From Flavobacteriales bacterium UBA5040 (GTDB lineage Bacteria; Bacteroidota; Bacteroidia; Flavobacteriales; Weeksellaceae), in the NCBI GenBank assembly GCA_002415135.1, contig DIBY01000017.1, positions 1-48,347 on the forward strand: DNA of 48,347 nt, in the 5' to 3' direction. The position numbers were made by a program, and so were the translations under genes. Of this stretch, positions 1 through 8,559 are shown in pieces (position 1 is the stretch's first letter; every line of letters begins with the position of its first letter). The notes beneath the pieces were generated by a model. The model made no database searches, had not been told where the DNA came from, and worked only from the letters and a program-made list of their open reading frames with translations.

Positions 1-29
1 CGTTTTTTTAGGACGGGACATTACGAAGA

Positions 30-1271
30 TTATTTCTTTGAGATTTTATACAGTTTCCCACTGTCCGTAATGCCGTACAGGTTTCCATCTTGTCCATTGA
101 GGACATCACGAAAACGCTCTTTTTGATCTTCCAACAACCATTCTTCACCCACGACTTTATTATTTTCAATTACTAAGCGAATAATTTTCTCACCACTCAA
201 ACAGCCTAATATCAAATTATTTTTCCATTCATCTATATTTCCGGTATAGAAAGTAATTCCACTCATCGAAATCGATGGATCCCAATAATAAACGGGCTGC
301 TCTGTTCCTTCTTTCTGCGTGGTGCCCGCATTAATTTTTTTACCGCTGTATTCTAGTCCGTAAGTGACATCACCCCAACCGTAATTTTTTCCAGGTTGTA
401 TTAAATTAACTTCGTCGCCACCTTTCGGTCCCATTTCAGCTTCCCACAATTGTCCTTTTCCATCCATCGCCAAACCTTGCGGATTTCGGTGACCATAAGA
501 ATAGATTTCAGGTTTGTATTTTGCATTTCCGAGGAAAGGATTTCCCGTGGCAGGTTTCCCGTCTTTGGTAATTTTTAAAACTTTACCCAAGTAAGCCATT
601 GTGTTTAGTGCCAAAGGTCTGGTTTCAAGGTCAGAACGCTCACCAGTGCTGACAAATAAATTTCCATCTTTGTTAAAAACCAATCGACTTCCGTAATGGA
701 GTTTACCATCATAAGTTGGAGTGGCTCTAAAAATAACCTGAGGGTTTTCAATGGTTTTTTCATCACCAGAAAGTTTGCCTTTTCCAACGGCGGTATGATT
801 TCCGCCAGAGACAGGTTCAGAGAAAGTCCAGTAAATCATTCTGTTATTTTTAAAATCGGGATCGAGAGCTACATCTAATAATCCACCTTGAGCTTTTGAA
901 TCTACTGTTGGGAATCCTTCAACTTTAGAAATCGTTTTTCCGTCTGCAGAAAGAATATTCATAAAACCTGATTTTTCTGTTATTAAAAATCGTCCGTCTG
1001 GTAAATTGACAATTCCCCACGGTTTTCCCAAATCTGACTTCATGACTTCAACGTTATATGCCGTTTTTGTCTTAACGCCGTCCATTCTTGTTTGTCCTTC
1101 AAAGACTGGTTTAAAGGTCGGGGAATTTTTATCCGATGTTTCTGGATTTGGTATCGTTCCGTTTACAGGGACGGAATTATTTGTTGAAGATGTTGTTTGA
1201 GAGTTTCCGGAGCACGAAGCCAATAGGGAAAAAGCAACAACTGCTGAGATTGAATTAATTGAATATTTCAT
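30..1271 (-). CDS. PQQ-dependent sugar dehydrogenase, lipoprotein
   Basis: Glucose/sorbosone dehydrogenase-like six-bladed propeller of the soluble PQQ-dependent aldose dehydrogenase (YliI/Asd) family; such enzymes oxidise sugar aldehydes in the periplasm. The protein (413 aa from the chosen start) begins with a lipoprotein signal ending LLASC. Family motifs are visible: GKPWGIVNLPDGRFLITEK, GGLLDVALDPDF, YGSRLVFNKDGNLFVSTGER, and YGHRNPQGLAMD with the catalytic-type His. The ATG at 1271 is preferred over one 12 codons upstream because only it puts the signal peptide at the N-terminus. The gene diverges from the BlaI operon. The actual substrate cannot be read from sequence. Confidence 0.88.
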   Translation of the reverse strand: MKYSINSISAVVAFSLLASCSGNSQTTSSTNNSVPVNGTIPNPETSDKNSPTFKPVFEGQTRMDGVKTKTAYNVEVMKSDLGKPWGIVNLPDGRFLITEKSGFMNILSADGKTISKVEGFPTVDSKAQGGLLDVALDPDFKNNRMIYWTFSEPVSGGNHTAVGKGKLSGDEKTIENPQVIFRATPTYDGKLHYGSRLVFNKDGNLFVSTGERSDLETRPLALNTMAYLGKVLKITKDGKPATGNPFLGNAKYKPEIYSYGHRNPQGLAMDGKGQLWEAEMGPKGGDEVNLIQPGKNYGWGDVTYGLEYSGKKINAGTTQKEGTEQPVYYWDPSISMSGITFYTGNIDEWKNNLILGCLSGEKIIRLVIENNKVVGEEWLLEDQKERFRDVLNGQDGNLYGITDSGKLYKISKK

Positions 1272-1341
1272 TGTTAATTGAATTTGATAAGTAACTTTTG
1301 ACAACAAAAAACATTCCTTGCTATCAATTTCAATAAATATA

Positions 1342-1349
1342 CAAAAATA
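1342..1349 (-). promoter_or_regulatory. -7 element of the PQQ dehydrogenase gene
   Basis: CAAAAATA on the plus strand is TATTTTTG on the minus strand, a perfect match to the Bacteroidota -7 consensus TAnnTTTG, about 70 nt upstream of the ATG at 1271. No clear -33 TTG was found. Confidence 0.45.
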
Positions 1350-1373
1350 TAAGGTGTATTTAAAAAAGTTATT

Positions 1374-1385
1374 CTACATTTGTAG
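1374..1385 (+). promoter_or_regulatory. BlaI/MecI-type operator overlapping the -7 element
   Basis: A 12-bp inverted repeat CTACATTTGTAG contains the BlaI/MecI half-sites TACA and TGTA separated by two bases. Positions 1375-1382 (TACATTTG) are at the same time a perfect TAnnTTTG -7 promoter element, 25 nt upstream of the repressor ATG. A further TGTAGAG half-site lies at 1401-1407. Repressor binding here would block RNA polymerase directly, so the operon is probably autoregulated. The motif is seen; the regulation is inferred from the family. Confidence 0.65.
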
Positions 1386-1407
1386 AGTCAAATATAAACT
1401 TGTAGAG

Positions 1408-1776
1408 ATGAAACAAAAATTAACAGAAGCCGAAAAGCAGATCATGGATATTTTATGGGATCAAAAAGCAGCCTTCATGAAAGATATTCTCGAAATTTAT
1501 CCTGACCCAAAACCTGCTTCCACCACCATAGCGACACTTCTAAAAAGAATGCAGACCAAGAATTTAGTTGGCTATAAAACCTTTGGCAATTCCAGAGAGT
1601 ATTTTCCTAAAGTTGACAAAGAAACCTATTTCAATCATGAGATGAATTCGATGATTGACCGTTTTTTCAATAGTTCTGTATCTCAGTTTGCGTCCTTTTT
1701 TGCTTCCAACAAAAAGCTTTCACAAAGCCAGTTGAAAGACCTTCGAGATATTATTGATCATCAAATAAAAGAATAA
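1408..1776 (+). CDS. BlaI/MecI/CopY family transcriptional repressor
   Basis: Penicillinase-repressor family winged-helix protein of 122 aa, the usual size. Residues 1-70 form the DNA-binding domain (LTEAEKQIMDILW, then ASTTIATLLKRMQTKNLV); the C-terminal helices should dimerise and carry the cleavage site for the partner protease. The ATG at 1408 is chosen over an in-frame start 30 codons upstream because the upstream stretch covers the promoter and operator. The M56 sensor gene follows after 4 nt. By analogy with BlaI/BlaR1 it represses its own operon until cleaved; the inducing signal in Bacteroidota is not established. Confidence 0.9.
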   Translation: MKQKLTEAEKQIMDILWDQKAAFMKDILEIYPDPKPASTTIATLLKRMQTKNLVGYKTFGNSREYFPKVDKETYFNHEMNSMIDRFFNSSVSQFASFFASNKKLSQSQLKDLRDIIDHQIKE

Positions 1777-1780
1777 AAAC

Positions 1781-3166
1781 ATGGAAACACTTATTTTAAA
1801 AATCGTCCTTTCTTACTGTTTGCTCATCGGTTTCTATTATTTATTTTTAGAACGGGAGCGGATTTTCAAATTCAACCGAATTTTTCTTTTGTCGGCCTTA
1901 GTTTTTGCTTATGCGATCCCTTTCATTCCTTTTAATATTCCCTTTAAAACAACAGGCAAAACAAAATTAATCATCGGAGAACCACTTCAAAATTTTCAAC
2001 AAATAAATATAGCGCAAGCTTCAAGTATCGATTGGATAAAAATTTTATTAGTTGTTTACGCTGTGATTTCTATTTTCTTTTTAATCAAATTCCTTTATGC
2101 TGTTGTTAAAATTAAATTTTTGAAAGGTGAAAAAAGAAACTACAAAGATGAAAACATTCTGATTATCGATAAAGATTATGCTCCGTTCAGTTTTCTGAAT
2201 ACCATTTATTTCAGCAGAAAATATTTAGTTAATGATCAAATTGATGAACGCATATTCCTTCACGAGAAATGCCACATCGAAGAAAAACATAGCGCGGACA
2301 TTCTGTTCATTGAATTCCTAAAAATATTTTCATGGTTTAATCCTGCCTTATTCTTTTTCAAAAAGGCCATGATCACCAATCATGAATTTCTGGCTGATGA
2401 ATATGTTTTACAAAACAATTTTGATGTCGGTAACTACCAGCATTTGATTCTAAATGAAATTAAGATTTCGCAAAATTTTAATCTTACGCACCAATTCGAT
2501 TTTAATAATACCAAAAAAAGATTTATTATGATGACTTCTAAAAACTCCAGATTTATTGGGTTGAAGAAATTGACTCTTCTTCCGGTACTCGCCATTTTAT
2601 TTGTGTTTTTTACTAAGAAAGTTAATGCACAGACTGAAACATCTGCTAACGTAGATGCAACTATTCCTCAAAAGCAAGATGTAATGTCATTTGAGAAAAA
2701 GAACGCTACAAAATTTGAGAAAAAAATTATAACATTTTCAAAGAAAACAAGAGATGATATTGAAGTGAAGAAAGATACCATCAAGGAAAAACAAAATGTA
2801 TCGGCACCAGTTCCACCTCCGCCACCGCCACCACCAAGTGAATTTGAACAAGTTCCTGCAGCATTTCCGGGAGGCGCAATGGAATTTCGCAAATTAGTTT
2901 TAAACAATTTTGACACTTCCATTTTTAAGGGAGACGAAGGTTTAATAAAAACTACCGTTTATTTGAGTATTGATGAAAAAGGGAAAATTTCTAATATTTT
3001 CGCAGAAGGTGAAAACAAAATTTTTAATGCAGAGGCAGTTAGGGCAATAACCGTAGCCAATGCTGGAAAAATATGGAAACCAGCTACAGAAGATAGCAAT
3101 CCTGTAAAAACAGTCTATAAGCTCCCATTAACAATGCAGTTCGCTGGACCTTCAATCAAAAAATAG
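1781..3166 (+). CDS. M56 (BlaR1/MecR1-like) metallopeptidase fused to TonB-like domain
   Basis: Membrane-bound zinc peptidase of 461 aa. Membrane segments lie near residues 7-23, 37-52 and 87-108; the zinc motif HEKCH is at 161-165 with the downstream ligand region NHEFLADEYVL at about 200-210. A fourth hydrophobic segment (about 262-284) is followed by a linker with eight prolines (about 341-348) and a TonB C-terminal-like domain (VPAAFPGGAMEFRKLV to LPLTMQF). Unlike staphylococcal BlaR1 there is no penicillin-binding sensor domain; the TonB-like domain takes its place. It probably cleaves the BlaI-type repressor 4 nt upstream when it senses an envelope signal (inference). Confidence 0.85.
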   Translation: METLILKIVLSYCLLIGFYYLFLERERIFKFNRIFLLSALVFAYAIPFIPFNIPFKTTGKTKLIIGEPLQNFQQINIAQASSIDWIKILLVVYAVISIFFLIKFLYAVVKIKFLKGEKRNYKDENILIIDKDYAPFSFLNTIYFSRKYLVNDQIDERIFLHEKCHIEEKHSADILFIEFLKIFSWFNPALFFFKKAMITNHEFLADEYVLQNNFDVGNYQHLILNEIKISQNFNLTHQFDFNNTKKRFIMMTSKNSRFIGLKKLTLLPVLAILFVFFTKKVNAQTETSANVDATIPQKQDVMSFEKKNATKFEKKIITFSKKTRDDIEVKKDTIKEKQNVSAPVPPPPPPPPSEFEQVPAAFPGGAMEFRKLVLNNFDTSIFKGDEGLIKTTVYLSIDEKGKISNIFAEGENKIFNAEAVRAITVANAGKIWKPATEDSNPVKTVYKLPLTMQFAGPSIKK

Positions 3167-3205
3167 ATATTAATTAAAATTTTATATTTGACTAAATTTA
3201 AAAGA

Positions 3206-4024
3206 ATGTTGAAGCAATATTTAAGTCTTTATTTACTATTTGCGTTTAGTTTCATTTTCGCCCAAAATAAGAGTTTTGTGTATGAAATGAAGTTTAAATC
3301 GGATCCGAATAAAGACAGTATTTCCAAAGGAAAATATGTGTTGGATATTAATGACGGGAAATCGATGTTTCGTACCGTGCGAGATAAACAGACCGATTCA
3401 ACTTTTCATGTTACAAAACGTTTTAGTTTTATGACAACTTCTTTTAAGGATTTTAATAGTGTTTCCAAAGACTCGAAAGCAAAAGAAACAAAGAAATTCA
3501 TCAATAACTTTCAGAAACTTTTTACAATCAAAATTGAGGAAGTCTTAGCCTGGAAAATTGAAAACGAAACCAAGGAAACTTTAGGAATGAAATCTCAAAA
3601 AGCAGTTACCACTTATGGCGGACGAAATTGGGTTGCCTGGTTCACCAATGAAATTCCGTTGCAAGAAGGACCTTATGTTTTTCAAGGATTACCAGGTTTG
3701 ATTACGGAGATTTACGATACCAAAAATGAGTATACTTTTACTTTAGTTCAAATCAAAAACTCAGACGGAAAATTATACGAAAAAGAAAAAGCTCTGCCAA
3801 TATCCTGGAAACAGTATGAAAAATTAGCGCTTGATTATTATTCTGATCCAACCCGAGAGATCAATGGTAAAAACGCTGGAAGTACCGTAATGATAACGAA
3901 ATGGCAGGATGAAAACGGAAATGAATTTATACCCAATTTTAAAGAATGGAATGAAAGAGAGCAGAGAGAAATTCGAGAAAACAATAATCCTGTTGAACTG
4001 AATCATAAGATAGATTATCGATAA
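3206..4024 (+). CDS. GLPGLI family secreted protein
   Basis: A 272-aa protein with a signal peptide (MLKQYLSLYLLFAFSFIFAQ) and the family-defining heptad QGLPGLI at about residues 160-166. GLPGLI proteins are Bacteroidota-specific, exported, and of unknown biochemical role. The ATG at 3206 is preferred to a TTG six codons upstream because it directly starts the signal peptide. It follows the M56 gene by 39 nt, and this BlaI / M56 / GLPGLI order suggests that it is a target of the regulatory pair. Confidence 0.85.
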   Translation: MLKQYLSLYLLFAFSFIFAQNKSFVYEMKFKSDPNKDSISKGKYVLDINDGKSMFRTVRDKQTDSTFHVTKRFSFMTTSFKDFNSVSKDSKAKETKKFINNFQKLFTIKIEEVLAWKIENETKETLGMKSQKAVTTYGGRNWVAWFTNEIPLQEGPYVFQGLPGLITEIYDTKNEYTFTLVQIKNSDGKLYEKEKALPISWKQYEKLALDYYSDPTREINGKNAGSTVMITKWQDENGNEFIPNFKEWNEREQREIRENNNPVELNHKIDYR

Positions 4025-4088
4025 AATTTTCATTAATTGGTTGCTGAGTGTTAATGGAAATTGCTAAAATTCACTCTATTTATTTCCG

Positions 4089-4096
4089 TATTTTTG
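4089..4096 (+). promoter_or_regulatory. -7 element of uvrB
   Basis: TATTTTTG matches TAnnTTTG and ends only 4 nt before the uvrB ATG, so the transcript should be leaderless or nearly so. Confidence 0.45.
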
Positions 4097-4100
4097 CACC

Positions 4101-6092
4101 ATGAAATTTGAACTTCAATCAGAATATAAACCAACAGGTGATCAGCCAACTGCGATAAAGAAATTGACAGAAGGAATTGAAATCGGTGAGAAATACCAAA
4201 CGCTCCTTGGGGTTACTGGTTCTGGAAAAACTTTTACGATAGCCAACGTGGTGAATGATACGCAGAAACCAACTTTGGTTTTGGCGCACAACAAAACGTT
4301 GGCGGCGCAATTATTTATGGAATTCAAAGAGTTTTTTCCAAATAATGCGGTCGAGTATTTTGTTTCTTATTACGACTATTACCAGCCAGAAGCCTTCATT
4401 GCTTCCACCAATACTTATATTGAGAAGGATTTATCCATCAATGAAGAGGTAGAAAAACTAAGACTTTCGGCAACGGCAAGTTTACTTTCCGGTAGAAGAG
4501 ACGTTCTCATTGTTGCTTCGGTTTCCTGTATTTACGGAGTTGGAAATCCTGCAGAATTCGAAAAGTCATTAATCTCCATTGAAAAAAATCAAAAAATAAC
4601 AAGAACCACTCTACTGCATTCTTTGGTTAATGCGTTATATGCGAGAACTTTAAATGAGTTTACTCGTGGAACCTTTAGAGTTAAAGGAGATGTGGTTGAC
4701 GTATTTCCGGCGTATGCAGATAATGCGATTCGGATCCAGTTTTTCGGTGATGAGATAGAAACCATTCAAAGTTTTGATCCTTTGTCTGGCAATGTAATGG
4801 ATAATTTTGATGATATTAAAATTTATCCAGCAAACCTTTTTGTAACATCCAAAGAAACGCAAGTGAGTGCCATCCGCGAAATTCAGGACGATATGGTAAA
4901 GCAGGTTGATTTCTTTAATGATATTGAAAAACCTTACGAAGCAAAACGTTTACAAGAACGTACCGAACTCGATTTAGAAATGATGAAAGAACTCGGGTAT
5001 TGCAGTGGAATTGAAAACTACTCGCGCTATTTTGACGGCCGACTTCCTGGTTCCCGACCGTTCTGTTTACTGGACTATTTCCCTAAAGATTATTTGATGG
5101 TGGTTGATGAAAGCCACGTGACCATTCCACAAGTTCACGCCATGTACGGTGGCGACCGAAGCCGAAAAGAAGTTTTGGTAGAACATGGATTCCGTCTTCC
5201 CGCAGCGATGGATAACAGACCATTGAAGTTTGAAGAATTTGAAGGTATTCAGAATCAAGTGATCTATGTTTCGGCAACGCCGGCAGATTACGAGTTGGAA
5301 AAATCGGGTGGTGAATATATTGAACAATTGATCAGGCCGACCGGTTTGTTAGATCCGGTGATTGAGATTCGTCCTTCTTTAAATCAGATTGATGATTTGA
5401 TGGAAGAAATTCAAAAGCGTGCAGAAGTTGATGAACGGACTTTGGTAACAACGCTGACCAAGAAAATGGCAGAAGAATTAACCAAGTATTTTACGAAGTT
5501 CGGAATAAGAACGCGATATATTCACTCTGATGTGGAAACATTGGACCGTATTCAGATCATGCAGGATTTACGCGTTGGTTTGTTTGATGTTTTGGTCGGA
5601 GTCAACTTATTGAGAGAAGGTTTAGATTTGCCGGAAGTTTCTTTGGTAGCCATCTTAGACGCTGATAAAGAAGGAATGCTTCGTTCCCGACGATCGATGA
5701 CTCAAACGGTTGGTAGAGCTGCGAGAAACCTTAATGGAAAAGCAATCTTGTACGCAGATAAAATGACGAAATCAATGCAATCCACTATCGATGAAACACT
5801 TTACCGAAGACAAAAACAGATCGAATATAATGAGAAACACGGACAAGTTCCGACAGCTTTAAATAAGAAAATTTCTGAAGTCTTAGTCGGAAGAAGTAAA
5901 GATTTCCCAGATGAAAAATACACTCAGAAAGAAATCTTGAAACAAGTTGCCGAACAGAAAGCACAATATGGCGGTGAAGGAATAGAGCAACTCATTGGTA
6001 AAAAACAGAAAGCAATGGAGTCTGCGGCAAAAAACTTAGACTTTATAAAAGCAGCTAAACTGAGAGATGAAATTAACGCTTTGAAAGCCTAA
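4101..6092 (+). CDS. uvrB: Excinuclease ABC subunit B
   Basis: DNA helicase-like damage-verification subunit of nucleotide excision repair, working with UvrA and UvrC in the cytoplasm. At 663 aa it is full length. Walker A GVTGSGKT is at 37-44, the damage-probing beta-hairpin region contains YFVSYYDYYQPEAF, the DEAD-type box is VVDESHVT (about 333-340), and helicase motif VI contains QTVGRAARN. The C-terminal UVR domain that contacts UvrC (AMESAAKNLDFIKAAKLRDEI) is present. No neighbouring gene belongs to the pathway. A bidirectional terminator follows. Confidence 0.98.
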   Translation: MKFELQSEYKPTGDQPTAIKKLTEGIEIGEKYQTLLGVTGSGKTFTIANVVNDTQKPTLVLAHNKTLAAQLFMEFKEFFPNNAVEYFVSYYDYYQPEAFIASTNTYIEKDLSINEEVEKLRLSATASLLSGRRDVLIVASVSCIYGVGNPAEFEKSLISIEKNQKITRTTLLHSLVNALYARTLNEFTRGTFRVKGDVVDVFPAYADNAIRIQFFGDEIETIQSFDPLSGNVMDNFDDIKIYPANLFVTSKETQVSAIREIQDDMVKQVDFFNDIEKPYEAKRLQERTELDLEMMKELGYCSGIENYSRYFDGRLPGSRPFCLLDYFPKDYLMVVDESHVTIPQVHAMYGGDRSRKEVLVEHGFRLPAAMDNRPLKFEEFEGIQNQVIYVSATPADYELEKSGGEYIEQLIRPTGLLDPVIEIRPSLNQIDDLMEEIQKRAEVDERTLVTTLTKKMAEELTKYFTKFGIRTRYIHSDVETLDRIQIMQDLRVGLFDVLVGVNLLREGLDLPEVSLVAILDADKEGMLRSRRSMTQTVGRAARNLNGKAILYADKMTKSMQSTIDETLYRRQKQIEYNEKHGQVPTALNKKISEVLVGRSKDFPDEKYTQKEILKQVAEQKAQYGGEGIEQLIGKKQKAMESAAKNLDFIKAAKLRDEINALKA

Positions 6093-6124
6093 TGAGCTAA
6101 AACAAACCTTATCAACTTGATATA

Positions 6125-6158
6125 AAAAAGGAGTGAATTGTAATAATCACTCCTTTTT
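6125..6158. terminator. Bidirectional terminator between uvrB and the small lipoprotein gene
   Basis: A perfect 12-bp stem (6125-6136 with 6147-6158; AAAAAGGAGTGA and its complement) encloses a 10-nt loop, with A- and T-tracts usable on both strands for the convergent genes. Confidence 0.8.
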
Positions 6159-6176
6159 CTATTTTTAAAATCTTGC

Positions 6177-6494
6177 TTAAATCGGCACAAATATTACCGC
6201 GGCAATCGCAGCTACAGCAATCGCTACCGAAGAAAATAAATCTAATTTTTTAGCTTCACGAACATCGCTTTTTTTAATGACGATATCTTCGCCTGATTTT
6301 AGTTTTCCATAAATGTTCTCGTCATCCACTTTTAAAACTTCCAGTTTGATCACTTTAGCATCATTCGTTTGAATGGTGTATTTCTGGTACAATTCCAAAG
6401 AGTTATTTTGCATGGGCTTTTGCATACTCACCACACGTGTTTGACAAGCGGTTAGCATTAAAAGAAATAAGACTACAGCAAATATATTTTTCAT
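6177..6494 (-). CDS. Small lipoprotein of unknown function
   Basis: A 105-aa protein with a lipoprotein signal (MKNIFAVVLFLLMLTAC), a short soluble domain (LELYQKYTIQTNDAKVIKLEVLKVDDENIYGKL in part) that looks like a small beta barrel, and a C-terminal hydrophobic, Ala/Ile/Val-rich segment. Similar short Bacteroidota lipoproteins are known only as hypothetical. The ATG at 6494 is chosen because it begins the signal peptide; 17 further in-frame codons upstream have no such logic. It lies downstream of the flavoprotein gene with a 60-nt gap and may be co-transcribed with it. Confidence 0.7.
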   Translation of the reverse strand: MKNIFAVVLFLLMLTACQTRVVSMQKPMQNNSLELYQKYTIQTNDAKVIKLEVLKVDDENIYGKLKSGEDIVIKKSDVREAKKLDLFSSVAIAVAAIAAVIFVPI

Positions 6495-6554
6495 TCTATT
6501 TTTAATTTTTCCAAATTTAATAAAATTAAAGTTTACGCACTCCAAAAATTGAAT

Positions 6555-7766
6555 TTAGGTGTTAAGATTTAAATCCTGCGCAATCAACCATGCTTCACTC
6601 CAGCACGCCTGAAAATTAAATCCTCCGGTAACTGCATCTATGTTCAATACTTCTCCAGCAATATAAAAATTGGACAACACTTTTGATTTCATGGTTTTAA
6701 AATCAATTTCTTTTAAATCAATTCCGCCGGCGGTTACGAATTCATCTTTATAAGTTGACTTTCCATTGACTTTCATTTTGTTCTCACATAAATGTTGAAG
6801 AATTTTTAAAAGTTCCTGTCCGGAAATGTTAGAAATATTTTTGTCTAAATCTACTTTTGACAACCACAGAATTCGGTGCCAAAAGCGAGTTGTAACATCG
6901 AATATTTTTGAGCTTCCGATGGTTTTCTTGGGATGATCCTGACGGAAGGTTTTAAAGGTTTCTTCAGCAGTTTCTGAATCAAGTCCTAAAAAGTTAACAA
7001 TGATTTCGAAGTTGTATTTTAAATCTGCCAATTCTCGGGCTTTCCAGGCAGATAATTTTAAAATGGCTGGTCCAGAAAGTCCCCAATGCGTAATCAACAT
7101 CGGTCCGGATTCATCCATTTTTAATTGTGGAATAGAAACTTCAGCGTAAGGAAAACTAGTTCCCATTAAATCTTTTAAAGTCTCATTTTTAATATTAAAA
7201 GTAAAAAGCGAGGGAACGGGTTCGACGATTTTGTGACCGAGACTCTGAATCATTTTCAGAGATTTGGGTGAACTTCCCGTTGTATAAACAACATAATCTA
7301 CAATGTAAGAATTGGTACTTGTCGTTATTAAATATTGATCATTTTTTTGATCTATTTCTAAAACGACAGATTTGGTATGGGTTTGAAAATTCTTATTGGA
7401 AACTTCTTCCACCATCGCATTAATGATCGTCTGCGAAGAATTACTTTCTGGAAAAATTCGATTATCGCCCTCGATCTTCAACGGTACATTTCGTTGTTCA
7501 AACCACTCCATCGTATCGCCAGGTTGAAATTTATGAAAGACACTGAGTAATTCTTTATTTCCTCTCGGATAAAACTGCACCAATTCTTTGGGATCAAAAC
7601 AGGCATGTGCTACATTGCATCTTCCACCACCAGAAATCTTTACTTTTTGCAGAACATCTGAGTTTTGCTCCAGAATAATAACGTCAAATTTATTTTCATC
7701 AAGATTTGCAGCGCAGAAAAATCCTGCTGCACCACCACCGATAATAATGATTTTCTTTTTTGTCAT
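6555..7766 (-). CDS. HI0933/YhiN-family FAD-dependent oxidoreductase
   Basis: Flavoprotein of 403 aa. The N-terminal dinucleotide-binding motif IIIIGGGAAGFF begins at residue 6; the family signature KISGGGRCNVAH follows at about 43-54, then a low-complexity-free insertion domain and the C-terminal FAD motif with TAGGIDLKEID, YIAGEVLNIDAVTGGFNFQ. This is the aminoacetone-oxidase-like / HI0933 family, whose physiological substrate is not firmly established. Gene length and both ends look intact. It is divergent from the thioesterase gene. Confidence 0.88.
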   Translation of the reverse strand: MTKKKIIIIGGGAAGFFCAANLDENKFDVIILEQNSDVLQKVKISGGGRCNVAHACFDPKELVQFYPRGNKELLSVFHKFQPGDTMEWFEQRNVPLKIEGDNRIFPESNSSQTIINAMVEEVSNKNFQTHTKSVVLEIDQKNDQYLITTSTNSYIVDYVVYTTGSSPKSLKMIQSLGHKIVEPVPSLFTFNIKNETLKDLMGTSFPYAEVSIPQLKMDESGPMLITHWGLSGPAILKLSAWKARELADLKYNFEIIVNFLGLDSETAEETFKTFRQDHPKKTIGSSKIFDVTTRFWHRILWLSKVDLDKNISNISGQELLKILQHLCENKMKVNGKSTYKDEFVTAGGIDLKEIDFKTMKSKVLSNFYIAGEVLNIDAVTGGFNFQACWSEAWLIAQDLNLNT

Positions 7767-7831
7767 AATTTATTAATAAAACCAACTGAATTAAATGAGA
7801 ACCTAATTAGTTGGCTTTTAGGAATGAGGTG

Positions 7832-7839
7832 CAAAAATA
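7832..7839 (-). promoter_or_regulatory. -7 element of the HI0933-family gene
   Basis: CAAAAATA reads as TATTTTTG on the minus strand, matching TAnnTTTG, 66 nt upstream of the ATG at 7766. Confidence 0.45.
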
Positions 7840-7866
7840 CAATTTTTCTAACCCATCATTAATGCT

Positions 7867-7874
7867 TATTTTTG
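7867..7874 (+). promoter_or_regulatory. -7 element upstream of the thioesterase gene
   Basis: TATTTTTG matches TAnnTTTG. Transcription from it would begin at about 7880, placing the dispersed repeat copy at 7910-7999 inside the 5' leader of the gene at 8020. Confidence 0.45.
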
Positions 7875-7880
7875 CAAATT

Positions 7881-7943
7881 ATGAATAAGCTTGGATCGAA
7901 GCGCGATCTGCGCCCCGATTTGAGTGGAGCTCATTTTTTTTAA
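7881..7943 (+). other. Possible 20-codon upstream ORF in the thioesterase leader
   Basis: An ATG 7 nt after the -7 element opens a 20-codon frame (peptide beginning MNKLGSKRDLRPDLSG) ending TAA at 7941-7943, inside the left arm of the repeat element. It could be a leaderless leader peptide or simply an accidental frame through the repeat; translation is not supported by anything else. Confidence 0.25.
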
Positions 7944-7999
7944 CGTTGGCAATTGCGTCGGCAAAAAAATAGCGGGAACGGAAGGCGGATTAAGGCGCC
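7910..7999 (+). repeat. Dispersed intergenic hairpin element, copy A
   Basis: One of four related elements. Left flank contains CCCCGATTTGAGTGGAGCTC, then an A/T stem (7933-7940 with 7963-7970) around a 22-nt loop, then the right flank AGCGGGAACGGAAGGCGG. The outermost arms GCGCC (7910-7914) and GGCGC (7994-7998) are complementary. Compare copies at 22033, 34985 and 43809. Confidence 0.6.
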
Positions 8000-8019
8000 T
8001 AAATAAAAAATTAAATAAA

Positions 8020-8559
8020 ATGTCAGATTATCATTATAAATTCGAAGTGCGATGGAGCGATATTGATGCTAACAAACACTTGGCGAATTCGTCTTATGTG
8101 ATGTATTGCGCGCAAACCAGAATGGCCTTTATGAATACTCATAAAATGGGTCTTAAAGAACTAAGTTATTGGGGAATTGGACCCGTAATTTTACACGAAC
8201 GTTATTCTTTTTTCAAGGAGATCTACGCTGACCAAACGGTTTTTGTTTCTCTAGAAATTGCAGGAATGTCAGACGACGCGAGTATTTATCAGTTTGTTCA
8301 CAAGTTTTATTTACCTGATGGAACCCATTGCGCAACAGCGGAGGCAACTGGAGTTTGGATTGATACCATGTTAAGAAAATCAACCACGCCACCTGACGAT
8401 GTGTTGGAAGTGATGAACGAATTTAAAAGCGAACACGTGAAAATCTTGTCCAAACAAGACCTGAAAGATCTGCCTTTCAAACCAGAAAACGTAGAGGCAT
8501 TTCACAAAAAGAACACCTTCAGCTGGAAAAAGGATAAAGACCAACCATCGGGAGAATAA
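8020..8559 (+). CDS. Acyl-CoA thioesterase, hotdog fold (4HBT family)
   Basis: A 179-aa protein beginning YHYKFEVRWSDIDANKHLANSSY, the classical 4HBT active-site segment with the catalytic Asp in SDIDANKH; the rest (YFSFFKEI-type strand, ATGVWIDTMLRKSTTPPDDV) fits a hotdog thioesterase that hydrolyses acyl-CoA or acyl-ACP. The ATG at 8020 is chosen because the 32 codons that could precede it run through the repeat element and do not look like protein. It sits 45 nt before thiL on the same strand and may form an operon with it. Substrate unknown. Confidence 0.85.
   Translation: MSDYHYKFEVRWSDIDANKHLANSSYVMYCAQTRMAFMNTHKMGLKELSYWGIGPVILHERYSFFKEIYADQTVFVSLEIAGMSDDASIYQFVHKFYLPDGTHCATAEATGVWIDTMLRKSTTPPDDVLEVMNEFKSEHVKILSKQDLKDLPFKPENVEAFHKKNTFSWKKDKDQPSGE

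Noticed and set aside
2668..2922. A minus-strand frame with a poly-glycine run
   Set aside because: It is the antisense of the proline linker of the M56 protein.
7924..8019. A longer N-terminus for the thioesterase
   Set aside because: The extra 32 codons translate the dispersed repeat; the hotdog domain starts normally at 8020.
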